In this document: positions 1 to 8,952 of the stretch, in pieces
Numbering within the stretch: the stretch's first letter is position 1
Layout of the letters: each line of letters opens with the position of its first letter
From: Desulforegula conservatrix Mb1Pa
GTDB lineage: Bacteria; Desulfobacterota; Desulfobacteria; Desulfobacterales; Desulforegulaceae
Length of the DNA: 64,000 bases
NCBI RefSeq assembly: GCF_000426225.1
Contig: NZ_AUEY01000005.1
Location: 81,652-145,651, forward strand
Direction of reading: 5' to 3'
Made by a program: the position numbers and the translations under genes
The notes under the pieces: generated by a model
Seen by the model: only the letters and a program-made list of their open reading frames with translations
Told to the model about the DNA's origin: nothing
The model's database searches: none

Positions 1-1
1 C

Positions 2-1780
2 ATCTCTGTCAAAGATATTTTTTTCAACACTCCGGCAAGACGCAAATTCCTCAAAACTTCACCTACTGAAATGGCCCATATTACGGAGATTCTGACATGT
101 CTTGCTCTTCCCTGGCCATCTGTAAATTTCAGGCTTTCAGGAGACGGAAAAGTTGTTAAGAATCTTCCTGCGGTTGTTTCTCCTTTTGAAAGGGCTGTGG
201 ATGTTCTTGGCAGGGATCTAAGGGGCAAGATGCTCTATGTCGAGCGCGAGACTGAACACGTTACTCTTTCGGGCTGGATTTCGGAACCTGATGTGACAAG
301 GGGATCAGGGCAGAAAATATATATTTTCGTAAATGGCCGATATGTAAAGGACAGGGGCATTATCCACGCCATGTGCGATGCCTATAAAGGAAGCCTGATG
401 AAGGGACGGTTTCCGATGGCAGTTCTTTTCATGGATCTTCCGAATGGTACTGTTGACGTGAATGTGCATCCGACAAAGCAGGAAGTACGGTTTTCAAACC
501 AGAGGGATATATATGGGGCAGTAAGGGCAGCATGCCATGATGCGCTCATGAAAAGAGAAGCAGCGCGAAATGTTCCCCAGAGACCGCAGGGCAGTCTGGC
601 AATTTCCAACAGAGCTCCAAAACCGTATGAGCCTCCTATTTTCAGAAATACTGAATCCTATGCTAAGCCAGTAATCCCGGACATTACAGCTAAGAATGCT
701 GACAGGGTATCTTCTGGCAAGCTGTCCCATGATAAGCTGTATAGTGATAAGCTGCCTGCTGATAAAAATGACTTGCCAGATAAAGAACGGCAATCTCTTT
801 TCAAATCAGCGGAAAGCGCGTCAAAAGATATAAAAATACCAGATGTTCAGGAACTTAAGGCCTCTTTTGACAAGACTTCTTTTAAGGAAAATCTGCCCTG
901 TGATAATGATTCTTTGTCAAAGCCTGTAGTTGAGCAAGAAGTCCAGAACCTTAAACAAGATCAGGATTTGAATCGAGATCTTAATTTGAGTCAAGACTTG
1001 AACGGACAGGGCAGCATCGATGAATATCGTGCAGAGCCAGAAGAGCAGGGATATGCCGAAGTTCTTGAATCCTTGGTGACAGATGACAAGGCCATATCCG
1101 CAGATTTATCTGAGAATATGGATCTGGAGACTCAGGAAGCCAATAAGGATGACTATAGATATGGAGAAAAAGCTTCTGAAGCACATTCCATATTCTCTTC
1201 CCTGAAAATAATTGGCCAGTTTAAAAAATCTTATATTTTATGTGATTCTGCTTCTGGCCTTGTGATCTTTGATCAGCACGCAGCACATGAACGCGTTGTT
1301 TATGAGAGATTCCAGCAGATGGCTTCAGGGAAGCTGCGTCCATCTGTCCAAAGGCTTCTTATGCCGGAGATTGTTGAATTTTCGCCCAAGGAGACCCTTG
1401 TGCTCATGGAAATTCTTCAGGAACTTTCAACATCCGGTATTGAAATTGAGCATTTCGGGGAGAATTCATTTGCTGTCAGGGCTGTGCCGTCTCTTCTGCC
1501 TGAAAACAGGATCAAGGATCTTCTCCAGGATATTATTGACAGACTTATAGAGTTCAGCGGGAAAAAGCCGGATCATGAAGAAATTTTCGGAGAGTGTTTT
1601 GCGGTGATGGCCTGCCACGCTGCCATAAGAAGCGGCCACGAACTTGCTGCTTCTGACATGAAAAATCTTCTTAATGATCTTTCATTGTGTGGGAATCCAT
1701 TTCATTGTCCCCATGGAAGACCTGTCTATATGGTTTTGTCCGGGGACGAGATGGAGAAAAAATTCGGCAGAAAAGGGTGA
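2..1780 (+). CDS. mutL: DNA mismatch repair protein MutL (5' end outside window)
   Basis: MutL couples MutS mismatch recognition to downstream strand removal. The reading frame is open from base 2, before the first in-window ATG at 71, and opens with the conserved FFNTPARRKFLK element of the N-terminal GHKL ATPase, so the true start lies upstream of the window. A long acidic, low-complexity linker (about 600-1150) separates it from the C-terminal dimerisation/endonuclease domain. That domain carries DQHAAHERVVYE at 1271-1306, which fits the DQHA(x)2E(x)4E metal-binding endonuclease motif, followed by an ACHAAI element and CPHGRP near 1705. The motif set indicates an active nicking MutL, as in bacteria lacking MutH. 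It ends 16 bases before the convergent PilZ gene. The linker is rich in Lys/Asp repeats and looks disordered. Confidence 0.96.
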   Translation: MSVKDIFFNTPARRKFLKTSPTEMAHITEILTCLALPWPSVNFRLSGDGKVVKNLPAVVSPFERAVDVLGRDLRGKMLYVERETEHVTLSGWISEPDVTRGSGQKIYIFVNGRYVKDRGIIHAMCDAYKGSLMKGRFPMAVLFMDLPNGTVDVNVHPTKQEVRFSNQRDIYGAVRAACHDALMKREAARNVPQRPQGSLAISNRAPKPYEPPIFRNTESYAKPVIPDITAKNADRVSSGKLSHDKLYSDKLPADKNDLPDKERQSLFKSAESASKDIKIPDVQELKASFDKTSFKENLPCDNDSLSKPVVEQEVQNLKQDQDLNRDLNLSQDLNGQGSIDEYRAEPEEQGYAEVLESLVTDDKAISADLSENMDLETQEANKDDYRYGEKASEAHSIFSSLKIIGQFKKSYILCDSASGLVIFDQHAAHERVVYERFQQMASGKLRPSVQRLLMPEIVEFSPKETLVLMEILQELSTSGIEIEHFGENSFAVRAVPSLLPENRIKDLLQDIIDRLIEFSGKKPDHEEIFGECFAVMACHAAIRSGHELAASDMKNLLNDLSLCGNPFHCPHGRPVYMVLSGDEMEKKFGRKG

Positions 1781-1796
1781 TCGGTTCCGCTTAGAT

Positions 1797-2141
1797 TTAG
1801 GCGGCGAAAAGTTTGCCGGAAGGATTGCCGTATTGGCCGTAAATGGCAAAAAGAGCCCACCATTCAAGGTCATTATCAAATTTCACGGCCATTCCTTTGT
1901 CATCTATTCTTGATACAGCCCCCTTGGTATGGAGAATTATATGGCTGTGCCTGGCATTCAGTACAATTTCCACATCGCATGGCGTTTGAGGCCCTAAAAA
2001 ATCAGGGATTTCTATGTAGATTCCTCCCATGCCGATATTTTTCGAGGTGCCCTCGGATATGAATGTCTCATCCAGGGATTTGACATTTACCCTGGTCTCG
2101 AAAACCACCCTGTTTCTCTGTCTTCTTTCATCTATGATCAT
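1797..2141 (-). CDS. PilZ domain protein (possible c-di-GMP receptor)
   Basis: Single-domain protein of about 114 residues. The N-terminal DERRQRNRVVFE supplies the RxxxR part of a PilZ domain. The second motif, normally (D/N)xSxxG, reads NIGMGG, so the serine is replaced by glycine and nucleotide affinity is uncertain. A longer start at 2165 is possible, but the ATG at 2141 is preceded by GGAGG at good spacing and begins MIIDERRQ, so it is preferred. It is convergent with mutL and stands alone. PilZ proteins of this size usually act as c-di-GMP-responsive adaptors for motility or envelope functions; the target here is unknown. Confidence 0.8.
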   Translation of the reverse strand: MIIDERRQRNRVVFETRVNVKSLDETFISEGTSKNIGMGGIYIEIPDFLGPQTPCDVEIVLNARHSHIILHTKGAVSRIDDKGMAVKFDNDLEWWALFAIYGQYGNPSGKLFAA

Positions 2142-2336
2142 ATTTGCCTCCACATCTGTACGCATTTTTTTTCTATACCATGAACCAGGAAATATGTGTA
2201 AGCAATTTTAAGCTTTTAAAACGCTGTTTTATGAACGTTAATTGTATTGACCGGGCCATATTTTAAAGTTAATAGCAAGGATTTCGGCAGTGCCAATCAG
2301 GCATATGCCATCACGGATTCTTATTCTGGAGGGAAA

Positions 2337-2918
2337 ATGGGTTTAGCAGAATTGATGGCAATAGCCGTTGCCCTTGCCATGGACGCATTCTCCGTAGCTA
2401 TCGCATCGGGCGCGTCAATGAAGTCTGTCAGTCTCAGGCAGACATTCAGACTCGCCTGGCATTTCGGGCTTTTTCAGGCATTGATGCCTGTTATCGGATG
2501 GCTGGCCGGAAAGAGCATAGTTCGATACGTTTCGGAATTTGATCACTGGGTGGCTTTTGTTCTGCTTCTTTTTGTCGGACTCAATATGATAAGAAATTCC
2601 TTTTCAGGAGGGGATGACGAAGAAGCGGAACGTAAGGACCCCACAAAGGGCGGAACCCTTATAATACTCTCTGTCGCAACAAGTATAGACGCGCTTGCCG
2701 TGGGTTTCAGCATTTCAATGGCAGGCGTTGATATAATGATGCCGGCAGCTGTTATAGGCATTGTGGCCCTTGTTTTTACGGCAGGAGGCCTTCACCTTGG
2801 CAGAAAAATAGGCCAGATTCCAAAGTTAGGGGCTTTCTCCGAAGTTTTCGGAGGGCTTGCGCTTATTGGTATTGGGATCAGAATTCTCTATGAGCACGGC
2901 ATCAGGCTGCCTTTTTGA
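2337..2918 (+). CDS. mntP: Putative manganese efflux pump MntP
   Basis: Protein of 193 residues with six predicted membrane segments arranged as two repeats, the MntP (DUF204) pattern. Each half carries an acidic signature: ALAMDAFSVAIASG near residue 20 and SVATSIDALAVGFS near residue 115. The family exports Mn(II) from the cytoplasm. The reading frame stays open upstream to 2247, but the ATG at 2337 follows a strong GGAGGG and matches the usual family length (E. coli 188 residues), so it was chosen. A possible sigma-70 promoter (TTGACC, 17-base spacer, TAATAG) lies at 2247-2275. I saw no convincing yybP-ykoY manganese riboswitch in the leader. It is convergent with cheB, 15 bases away. Confidence 0.9.
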   Translation: MGLAELMAIAVALAMDAFSVAIASGASMKSVSLRQTFRLAWHFGLFQALMPVIGWLAGKSIVRYVSEFDHWVAFVLLLFVGLNMIRNSFSGGDDEEAERKDPTKGGTLIILSVATSIDALAVGFSISMAGVDIMMPAAVIGIVALVFTAGGLHLGRKIGQIPKLGAFSEVFGGLALIGIGIRILYEHGIRLPF

Positions 2919-2933
2919 ATTATTTACCGCTCA

Positions 2934-3998
2934 TCATGAACAAAGATTTATGACTGCGTTCGGGATGGCGTTAAGTGGCAGAATCCTGTCCACGCCGCCC
3001 TTTTTTATGGCTTCGTTCGGCATTCCAAATACTATGCATGAAGCCTCGTCCTGGGCGATATTGTAAGCTCCTGCCTGTTTCATCTCAAGCATTCCCTGGG
3101 CGCCGTCATCGCCCATGCCGGTCATTATGACTCCAACCGCGTTGGCTCCCGCATATCTTGCGGTTGATCTGAAAAGAACATCCACAGACGGTCTGTGGCG
3201 GCTCACAAGCGGCCCTTCCTTTATTTCGACATAATACCTTGCCCCGCTTCTTTTCAGGAGTGTGTGCTTGTTGCCGGGAGCTATGAGTGCTCTTCCCCTG
3301 AGAACGGTGTCTCCGTTTTCAGCTTCCTTGACTTCTATCCTGCACGTTGAATTGAGTCTCCTTGCAAAGGCTGCCGTGAAATTCTCAGGCATATGCTGAA
3401 CTATGACGATTCCAGGGCAGTCAACAGGAAACGCTTCGAGGAAAACCTTGAGCGCCTCAGTACCGCCTGTTGAGGCCCCCACCGCAACTATTCTCTCCGT
3501 TGTCTGGGCCATTGCCCATGTAGACGGCTTTGGAATTATCACATCAGCGGAAAGCTTTTTTTCGATTTTCCTGACTTGTCCGATCGCTTTGGGACGCACG
3601 ACAGAAGCTGCTTTTACCGCATCGCATATGGCTATGGATGATTCCAGCAGAAACTGTTTTGTGCCGAGTTTGGGCTTCTGGATTATTTCAACAGCTCCGT
3701 ATTCAAGGGCCTTGAGTGTGGTTTCGCATCCTTTTTCAGTGAGGCTTGAGCACATGACCACGGGGATTGGGTGCTGGGACATTATTTTATGCAGAAAAGT
3801 AATGCCGTCCATGCGCGGCATTTCCACATCAAGGGTTATTACATCAGGGACTTCCAGTCTGATTTTGTCAGCTGCCGCAAAAGGATCCGGCGCTGTTCCC
3901 ATGACCTCTATTGCAGGATCAGATTCAAGGATTGATTTCAGGGTTTCCCTTACAATGGCTGAATCATCAACTATAAGAACGCGGATTTTTTTCGGCAT
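2934..3998 (-). CDS. cheB: Chemotaxis protein-glutamate methylesterase/deamidase CheB
   Basis: 354 residues. The N-terminal receiver has acidic DD at 11-12 and phospho-acceptor Asp57 in [11 protein letters not shown]; a linker follows, then the C-terminal esterase from about residue 168. The catalytic triad is visible: Ser176 in [11 protein letters not shown], His202 in VQHMPENF and Asp298 in [10 protein letters not shown]. CheB removes methyl groups from receptor glutamates when phosphorylated by CheA, giving adaptation. It is the last gene of the chemotaxis operon, 8 bases after cheR. Identification is certain from the motifs; the receptor partner is not in the window unless it is the MCP-like protein at the operon head. 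Confidence 0.97.
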   Translation of the reverse strand: MPKKIRVLIVDDSAIVRETLKSILESDPAIEVMGTAPDPFAAADKIRLEVPDVITLDVEMPRMDGITFLHKIMSQHPIPVVMCSSLTEKGCETTLKALEYGAVEIIQKPKLGTKQFLLESSIAICDAVKAASVVRPKAIGQVRKIEKKLSADVIIPKPSTWAMAQTTERIVAVGASTGGTEALKVFLEAFPVDCPGIVIVQHMPENFTAAFARRLNSTCRIEVKEAENGDTVLRGRALIAPGNKHTLLKRSGARYYVEIKEGPLVSRHRPSVDVLFRSTARYAGANAVGVIMTGMGDDGAQGMLEMKQAGAYNIAQDEASCIVFGMPNEAIKKGGVDRILPLNAIPNAVINLCS

Positions 3999-4006
3999 AG
4001 GATTAC

Positions 4007-4867
4007 CTAATATTCCTCTTTTCTGTAAACTGTGGATCCCATATGTACGAGCGGGACAGATAAACCGTTAAGATTCTCGGAATGCCCTGTAAAAAGATAT
4101 CCGCCCGGAATAAGACAGCGGCAGAGCCTGTTTATTACCTTTTCCTGGACAGCCCTCTCGAAATAAATGAGTACGTTTCTGCAGAAGATAACATCCAGAG
4201 GCCCGTCGCTGTCATACTTTTCGTCCATGAAATTAACCCTCTTGAAATATACCTGGCTTCTGAGTGCGGGAATTATTCTGACTGTATTCTCGTATTTCCC
4301 TTTTCCCCTGAGAAGATATTTTTTACGCAGATTGGCATCTATAACTTCGACCCTTTCGTGGTCGTATATGGCAAGTTCCGCCTTTTTAAGGACATCCGTG
4401 CTTATGTCCGTCCCAAGTATTGAAAACGAGAATCCCTTATGAACAGCGGCAAACTCGTTAAGGCACATGGCAAGGGTGTAAGGTTCTTCGCCTGTTGAAC
4501 ACGGAGCGCTCCAGATCCTGAATTTTTTTTTGAATCCTGCTCCGTTTCTGTTTATGAGCTCGGGGATGATTCTTTTTGTCAGAATATCGAAATGATTGGG
4601 CTCCCTTAAAAAATCGGTTTTGTTTGTGGTTACGGAATCTATGAAAATGAACAGCTCTTCTGACCGGCCTTTTTCTGTTTTTAGATATTCGATATACCCT
4701 GCGAATGATGACAGACCAAGGATTCTGATTCGCTTAAGCAGTCTTGACAGCAGCATGCTTTTTTTTGCCGGAGGCATCTTTATTCCCGTCTCAGAGTTCA
4801 CTATGGAACTGAGTTCAAGGAATTCCTTGTCCGTCATTTTAAGATTCTGGATATTATTGGCTGACAT
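4007..4867 (-). CDS. cheR: Chemotaxis methyltransferase CheR
   Basis: 286 residues. An all-helical N-terminal domain with a basic [19 protein letters not shown] segment, which contacts receptors, is followed by a Rossmann SAM-binding domain with [14 protein letters not shown] and [12 protein letters not shown], both diagnostic of CheR. It methylates receptor glutamates using S-adenosylmethionine and opposes CheB. It lies between cheD and cheB in the operon, with a 93-base gap from cheD that contains no gene. Length and motifs are normal. Confidence 0.96.
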   Translation of the reverse strand: MSANNIQNLKMTDKEFLELSSIVNSETGIKMPPAKKSMLLSRLLKRIRILGLSSFAGYIEYLKTEKGRSEELFIFIDSVTTNKTDFLREPNHFDILTKRIIPELINRNGAGFKKKFRIWSAPCSTGEEPYTLAMCLNEFAAVHKGFSFSILGTDISTDVLKKAELAIYDHERVEVIDANLRKKYLLRGKGKYENTVRIIPALRSQVYFKRVNFMDEKYDSDGPLDVIFCRNVLIYFERAVQEKVINRLCRCLIPGGYLFTGHSENLNGLSVPLVHMGSTVYRKEEY

Positions 4868-4960
4868 TTATTCTCCTGGCTTTGATTTATCTGAATTTTG
4901 GGCCAGCACAGAGACACGCTATCACCAAGCCGCACAGGAAAGATTCAAAAAAAACAAATA

Positions 4961-5533
4961 TCAGAAAATAATAATTTCCTCTGTCTTTCCTGCCTCCTTC
5001 AATATCTGCTCCTGCTTTCTCTGCTCTTCTGTCATGATATTTTTTATGGCTGCCGGTATTATCTTTTTTATGAAAACGACTCCTGTGTCAGTATGAAACA
5101 GAACTTTTCTCCCTGCATCACCGCCAAGACTGCAACTCGCGAGCCTGAGCCCTTCCTGTTCAAGAAATTCGATAACAAACTCTGAATTTCTGATTCCGAT
5201 GTGATCCTTGGAATTCATGGCGGACAGTGTGCATGCCCCTCCGAAAGCCTTGGCAATTATTATTTTTCTTTCTGCTCCGAGCTTCATCATCCTATTTATG
5301 AGTAGTTCCATGGCATTGATTCCGTATCTGGCCGAAAAATCGAAGTCATTCCAGTTGGCTGTTCCTGGCAAGAGTATGTGGTTCATTCCCCCGATTTTTT
5401 TGACAGGTTCAAAAAGGCATACTGCGACGCACGATCCCACCACTGTTGATATTATTTCAGGACGGCCCGATGCGTGGTATTCCCCTATATGTATGGAGAC
5501 ATGTCTTTTTGATTCGTGTATATACCTTCTCAT
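4961..5533 (-). CDS. cheD: Chemoreceptor glutamine deamidase CheD
   Basis: 190 residues. CheD deamidates receptor glutamines and in some species is titrated by CheC/CheY-P. The catalytic pair is visible: Cys35 in VGSCVAVCLF and His52 in KIGGMNHILLP, with the 17-residue spacing known from Thermotoga CheD. GGDAGRK near residue 140 is also typical. The C-terminal tail of about 25 residues (rich in Lys, Glu and Ile) extends beyond the usual domain. The start is one base from the cheW stop, indicating translational coupling. No cheC or cheX partner is in the window. Confidence 0.95.
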   Translation of the reverse strand: MRRYIHESKRHVSIHIGEYHASGRPEIISTVVGSCVAVCLFEPVKKIGGMNHILLPGTANWNDFDFSARYGINAMELLINRMMKLGAERKIIIAKAFGGACTLSAMNSKDHIGIRNSEFVIEFLEQEGLRLASCSLGGDAGRKVLFHTDTGVVFIKKIIPAAIKNIMTEEQRKQEQILKEAGKTEEIIIF

Positions 5534-5534
5534 T

Positions 5535-6047
5535 TTAATCTGTCATGCCTGTCTCTTCTCTTTGTTTTTCAAGGTTGTTTGCTATTGCTATTTCTTCGGA
5601 CGAAAAAACTTTGTCAATGTCGAGTATTATGACGAAGTCCTCGCCTAACTTTCCCATACCTTTGATGAAATCGGTCTTTAGTCTTGTTCCGATTCTAGGT
5701 GGAGGCAGAATCATATCTGAATCTATATCGCATACTTCTTCCACGGAATCTGCAATGACTCCGAGAATTGTGGGATCTCCGTCTATCATTACCTCCACTA
5801 TGATGATTCTGGTATGAACGGTCTTTACCGTTTCCGGCATGCCCATCTTGAGCCTAAGGTCAATAACAGGAACAACTCCTCCCCTCAGATTTATCACGCC
5901 TCGCATGAAATCAGGAGTCCTCGGAACCTTTGTTATTGTGGTAAAGTCCAGCACCTCTTTGACCTGGGTTATGTCCAGGCTGAATTTTTCCTCGTCCAGA
6001 TGAAAGGTCAGATACTGTTTTGTCTCGATTTGTATTTTCTCGGCCAT
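5535..6047 (-). CDS. cheW: Chemotaxis coupling protein CheW
   Basis: 170 residues forming one CheW (SH3-like) domain: a YLTFHLDEEKFSLDITQVKEV opening, GVINLRGGVVPVIDLR at the core and VIADSVEEVCDI later. It bridges CheA to chemoreceptors in the signalling array. It is coupled to cheD downstream (one-base gap) and follows cheA by 32 bases. Nothing unusual is seen. Confidence 0.96.
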   Translation of the reverse strand: MAEKIQIETKQYLTFHLDEEKFSLDITQVKEVLDFTTITKVPRTPDFMRGVINLRGGVVPVIDLRLKMGMPETVKTVHTRIIIVEVMIDGDPTILGVIADSVEEVCDIDSDMILPPPRIGTRLKTDFIKGMGKLGEDFVIILDIDKVFSSEEIAIANNLEKQREETGMTD

Positions 6048-6079
6048 GCTAAATTTTCTCCGCCTTTTTGTGATCTTTT

Positions 6080-8167
6080 CTAATGATGACTGTTCACCAT
6101 ATTCATTTCCATGGTAAATGCCATCTGTGAAAGCTGGTTGACATCCAGCATGAGAGCAATGGTTCCATCGCCAAGAATTGTTGCTCCTGACACTCCTTCG
6201 ACGTCCCTGTATACCCTGCCAAGCGATTTGATGACTGTCTGGTGCTGGCCTATCACCCTGTCAACCACAAAGCCGATTCTTGAGCCGTCCACTTCAGCAA
6301 TGGCTATCTGGGAAATATCCGGGTGAGCGGAATTTATGCCGAAGAATTCACGCAGGGAAATATAAGGCACGAGTTCTCCCCTTAAAGTTGCCATATGGCG
6401 GCCATGGGCCTTGTTTATCGTGTCTGATGTAAGCTCTATGCATTCCTCCACAACAGAGAGGGGAAGAACAAAGCTTGTTGTTCCTATCTCGACAAGCAGA
6501 CCGTCTATTATCGCAAGTGTCAGTGGCAGTTTGAGGGTAATTGTTGTGCCCCCTCCTTTTACGCTTTCTATTTCTATGGTTCCCCTAAGCGCCTCTATGC
6601 TTTTTTTGACAACGTCCATACCAACGCCCCGGCCGGAGACATCTGTGATTTCCTTGGCAGTCGAGAATCCGGGATTGAAAATGAGGGAGAATATCTCTTT
6701 TTCAGGCAGGTCTGCGTCACGGTCAATGAGTCCTTTTTCTATTCCTTTTTTCTTTATGGCTTCGGCATCCAGGCCTGCTCCGTCATCTTTTATCTTGATA
6801 AGGACATTTGTTCCTCTGTGTTCGGCGCTCAGCTTGACGGTCCCATGGGCAGGTTTCCCCGTGCTTTTTCTGATATCAGCCTGTTCTATACCGTGGTCTA
6901 TGCTGTTGCGGATTATGTGTACAAGGGGATCGCTCAGGCGTTCTATAACTGTCTTGTCAAGTTCCGTGTCTCCGCCTTCGGTGATCATTTCAATGGATTT
7001 TCCAAGCTCGTCGGACAGATCCCTGACAAGCCGCTTGAATTTGCTGAAAGTCGTTCCAATGGGCAGCATTCTGATTCCCATGGCATTGTCCCTGAGGTCC
7101 GCGGTCAGGCGTTCCACCTCCTCAGCTATCATGACAAGCTCGGAATCATTCTGGACAGACGCTTTCTGGGTGAGTCTGGCCTGAACAGTAACAAGTTCGC
7201 CAACAAGATCCACAAGCTTGTCGAGTTTGTCTGCAGCCACCCTTATGCTCGAGGCCGCGACTGTTTCCTGCCTCTTTTTGCGTATATCCCTTATGTATTC
7301 CTGTTCTACGAGTGCAGACTCGACAGCTTCTGGTTCAGCCTGTCTTGACGCCACAATCAGTTCACCTATTTTTACTTTTTCGCCAAGGATCTGATTGAGG
7401 CCGTCAGAAGAAATCTCGCCCCTGCCGACCAGAATCTGGCCAAGGGGACGATATTCAACATCATCTTCTATGTCTTCGCTGTCTATTTCCTCTATGCTTA
7501 TATCACTGCCGTCCTCAACAAAAATGAATACATCCCTGATTTCATTAACGCCGTTTTTTGTTGTCAGAAGTATGTCCCAGCCCATCTGGCAGGTTATGGG
7601 GTCAAGATTTTCAAGAATTGGGATTCTGTCAGGTCTTGCAGTTATTCTGCATCTGCCCAGCTCTTTCAGCTCATCCATGAGAAACAGGGGATTGCCGCCT
7701 GTGGCAAGGATCTGGGGATTGGGATAAAAACGGATTCTGTATGTGGCTTCCCTGGTTTTTTCTTCCTTTATTATTTCGGCGGGCTTTTCTTCATGGGAAG
7801 ATGGCTTTTGCATTATCTCCCTGAAGCCTGAAAGGATATGCTCTGATCTGCCTTTGTCTATGGTTTCGCCTTCGACCATTTTACGGATCTGGTCACAGGC
7901 CTGGAGAGTAAGGTTGATGATTTGTTTTGTGACATGGATTTCTCCCGCCCTGACAAGGTCAAAAAACGTTTCCACATCATGGGTGAATTCGGCAATGTCA
8001 TCAAAGCCGAACATTGCACCTGAACCCTTTATGGTGTGCATTGCCCGGAAAACCCGGCCTATGAGTTCCATGTCATCAGGTGTTTCCTCAAGCTCGAGAA
8101 GCGAAGCCTCGAGTTCTGTCAGAAGTTCATTCGCCTCTTCCTGATATGCCGCCTTGTGAATGTCCAT
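6080..8167 (-). CDS. cheA: Chemotaxis histidine kinase CheA
   Basis: 695 residues. Domains in order: HPt with phospho-accepting His44 in RAMHTIKGSGAMFGF; a mid-region of about 120-300 that replaces the usual P2 and contains a GQILVGRGEIS / KIGELIVASRQ segment resembling the GspE/PilB N-terminal helical repeat seen in some deltaproteobacterial CheA proteins; dimerisation helices from about 315; HATPase with N-box HIIRNSIDHGIE and G-boxes DDGAGLD and GRGVGMDVVK; and a C-terminal CheW-like domain. CheA phosphorylates CheY and CheB in response to receptor state. It sits 18 bases after cheY. The mid-region is the only non-standard part. Confidence 0.97.
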   Translation of the reverse strand: MDIHKAAYQEEANELLTELEASLLELEETPDDMELIGRVFRAMHTIKGSGAMFGFDDIAEFTHDVETFFDLVRAGEIHVTKQIINLTLQACDQIRKMVEGETIDKGRSEHILSGFREIMQKPSSHEEKPAEIIKEEKTREATYRIRFYPNPQILATGGNPLFLMDELKELGRCRITARPDRIPILENLDPITCQMGWDILLTTKNGVNEIRDVFIFVEDGSDISIEEIDSEDIEDDVEYRPLGQILVGRGEISSDGLNQILGEKVKIGELIVASRQAEPEAVESALVEQEYIRDIRKKRQETVAASSIRVAADKLDKLVDLVGELVTVQARLTQKASVQNDSELVMIAEEVERLTADLRDNAMGIRMLPIGTTFSKFKRLVRDLSDELGKSIEMITEGGDTELDKTVIERLSDPLVHIIRNSIDHGIEQADIRKSTGKPAHGTVKLSAEHRGTNVLIKIKDDGAGLDAEAIKKKGIEKGLIDRDADLPEKEIFSLIFNPGFSTAKEITDVSGRGVGMDVVKKSIEALRGTIEIESVKGGGTTITLKLPLTLAIIDGLLVEIGTTSFVLPLSVVEECIELTSDTINKAHGRHMATLRGELVPYISLREFFGINSAHPDISQIAIAEVDGSRIGFVVDRVIGQHQTVIKSLGRVYRDVEGVSGATILGDGTIALMLDVNQLSQMAFTMEMNMVNSHH

Positions 8168-8185
8168 TTTTCTCTCCCGTTTTTA

Positions 8186-8551
8186 TTATCCTATGACCTT
8201 TTTCACCACCGCAATAAGCTGCTCAGGATTAAATGGCTTTACTATCCATCCTGTGGCTCCTGCTTCCTTGCCGGCCATTTTTTTGTCGGCCTGGGATTCG
8301 GTTGTGAGCATGATGATTGGAACGAATTTATATTCAGGAATTGCCCTTACCCGGCGTATCAGTTCGATTCCGTCCAGATTAGGCATGTTCAGGTCAGTGA
8401 TGAGCATGTTGACGGCACAGCTTTTAATTTTCAGAAGAGCATCCTTTCCGTCAACAGCTTCGATTATGTCATATCCAGCCTGTTTAAGGGTAAAATTGAT
8501 CATCTGCCGTACACTGTTGGAGTCGTCGGCCGTAAGAATCACCTTGGCCAT
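8186..8551 (-). CDS. cheY: Chemotaxis response regulator CheY
   Basis: 121-residue stand-alone receiver domain. Key residues: acidic Asp9-Asp10, phospho-acceptor Asp53 in MLITDLNMPNLDG, Thr at LTTES and Lys in IVKPF. No output domain is present, so it acts by protein contact, as CheY does at the motor. It is directly abutted by the STAS gene (stop at 8552, start at 8551) and precedes cheA, so it is probably the CheA substrate of this system. Confidence 0.95.
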   Translation of the reverse strand: MAKVILTADDSNSVRQMINFTLKQAGYDIIEAVDGKDALLKIKSCAVNMLITDLNMPNLDGIELIRRVRAIPEYKFVPIIMLTTESQADKKMAGKEAGATGWIVKPFNPEQLIAVVKKVIG

Positions 8552-8869
8552 TTATACCTCCTTTTCATCATGCTTTATGAGCTTCTCAATGGACAGGCAT
8601 GCATTGTCCAGGGTCTGGAGGATTGATTCAGGGATGTTTGTGAAAGTCAGTTTTTTGCGGAGTCTGGCGGCTGATTTGCCTGCCGAATAAAGCAGCTGAA
8701 TTGCCGTGAGGTCGCAGTCTGAAACCGAGCCAAGATCAATGTAGAGCTCGTCTCCTTTTTCAAATCCTGACAAAAGCTCGTTTTTGAACGCCTCTGCCTC
8801 ATAAATGCTTAGGACTCCGCTTATTTTAAGGAGTGTTTTATCGTTTTCGGTTTCTGTCATGAACGCCAT
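8552..8869 (-). CDS. STAS-domain protein in chemotaxis operon
   Basis: 105 residues forming one STAS (anti-sigma-factor-antagonist-like) domain: KTLLKISGVLSIYEAEAFKNEL followed by LYIDLGSVSDCDLTAIQLLYSA. In SpoIIAA-type proteins the residue near the start of the DLTAIQLL helix is phosphorylated; here Thr or Ser could serve. The start ATG at 8869 has AAGGAG five bases upstream. STAS proteins recur in deltaproteobacterial chemotaxis operons, but their role there is not settled. There is no partner kinase of the RsbW/SpoIIAB type in the window. Confidence 0.85.
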   Translation of the reverse strand: MAFMTETENDKTLLKISGVLSIYEAEAFKNELLSGFEKGDELYIDLGSVSDCDLTAIQLLYSAGKSAARLRKKLTFTNIPESILQTLDNACLSIEKLIKHDEKEV

Positions 8870-8952
8870 ATGGTCTCCTTATTTTTTCCATTTAATGTGA
8901 CGAAACGGCCAGCCTGTTCCTGAAAGGGCTATGGCCTGAACGTCAACTGCAA

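Noticed and set aside
2166..2336. Possible yybP-ykoY manganese riboswitch before mntP
   Set aside because: I could not find the conserved loop sequences or the paired stems of that riboswitch class in the leader.
2247..2336. Longer N-terminus for MntP
   Set aside because: The extra 30 residues are hydrophilic, not family-like, and lie upstream of a strong ribosome site at the chosen start; the extension also covers a likely promoter.
6411..7184. 257-codon frame antisense to cheA
   Set aside because: Ser/Pro/Ile-rich shadow of the kinase domain without any motif.
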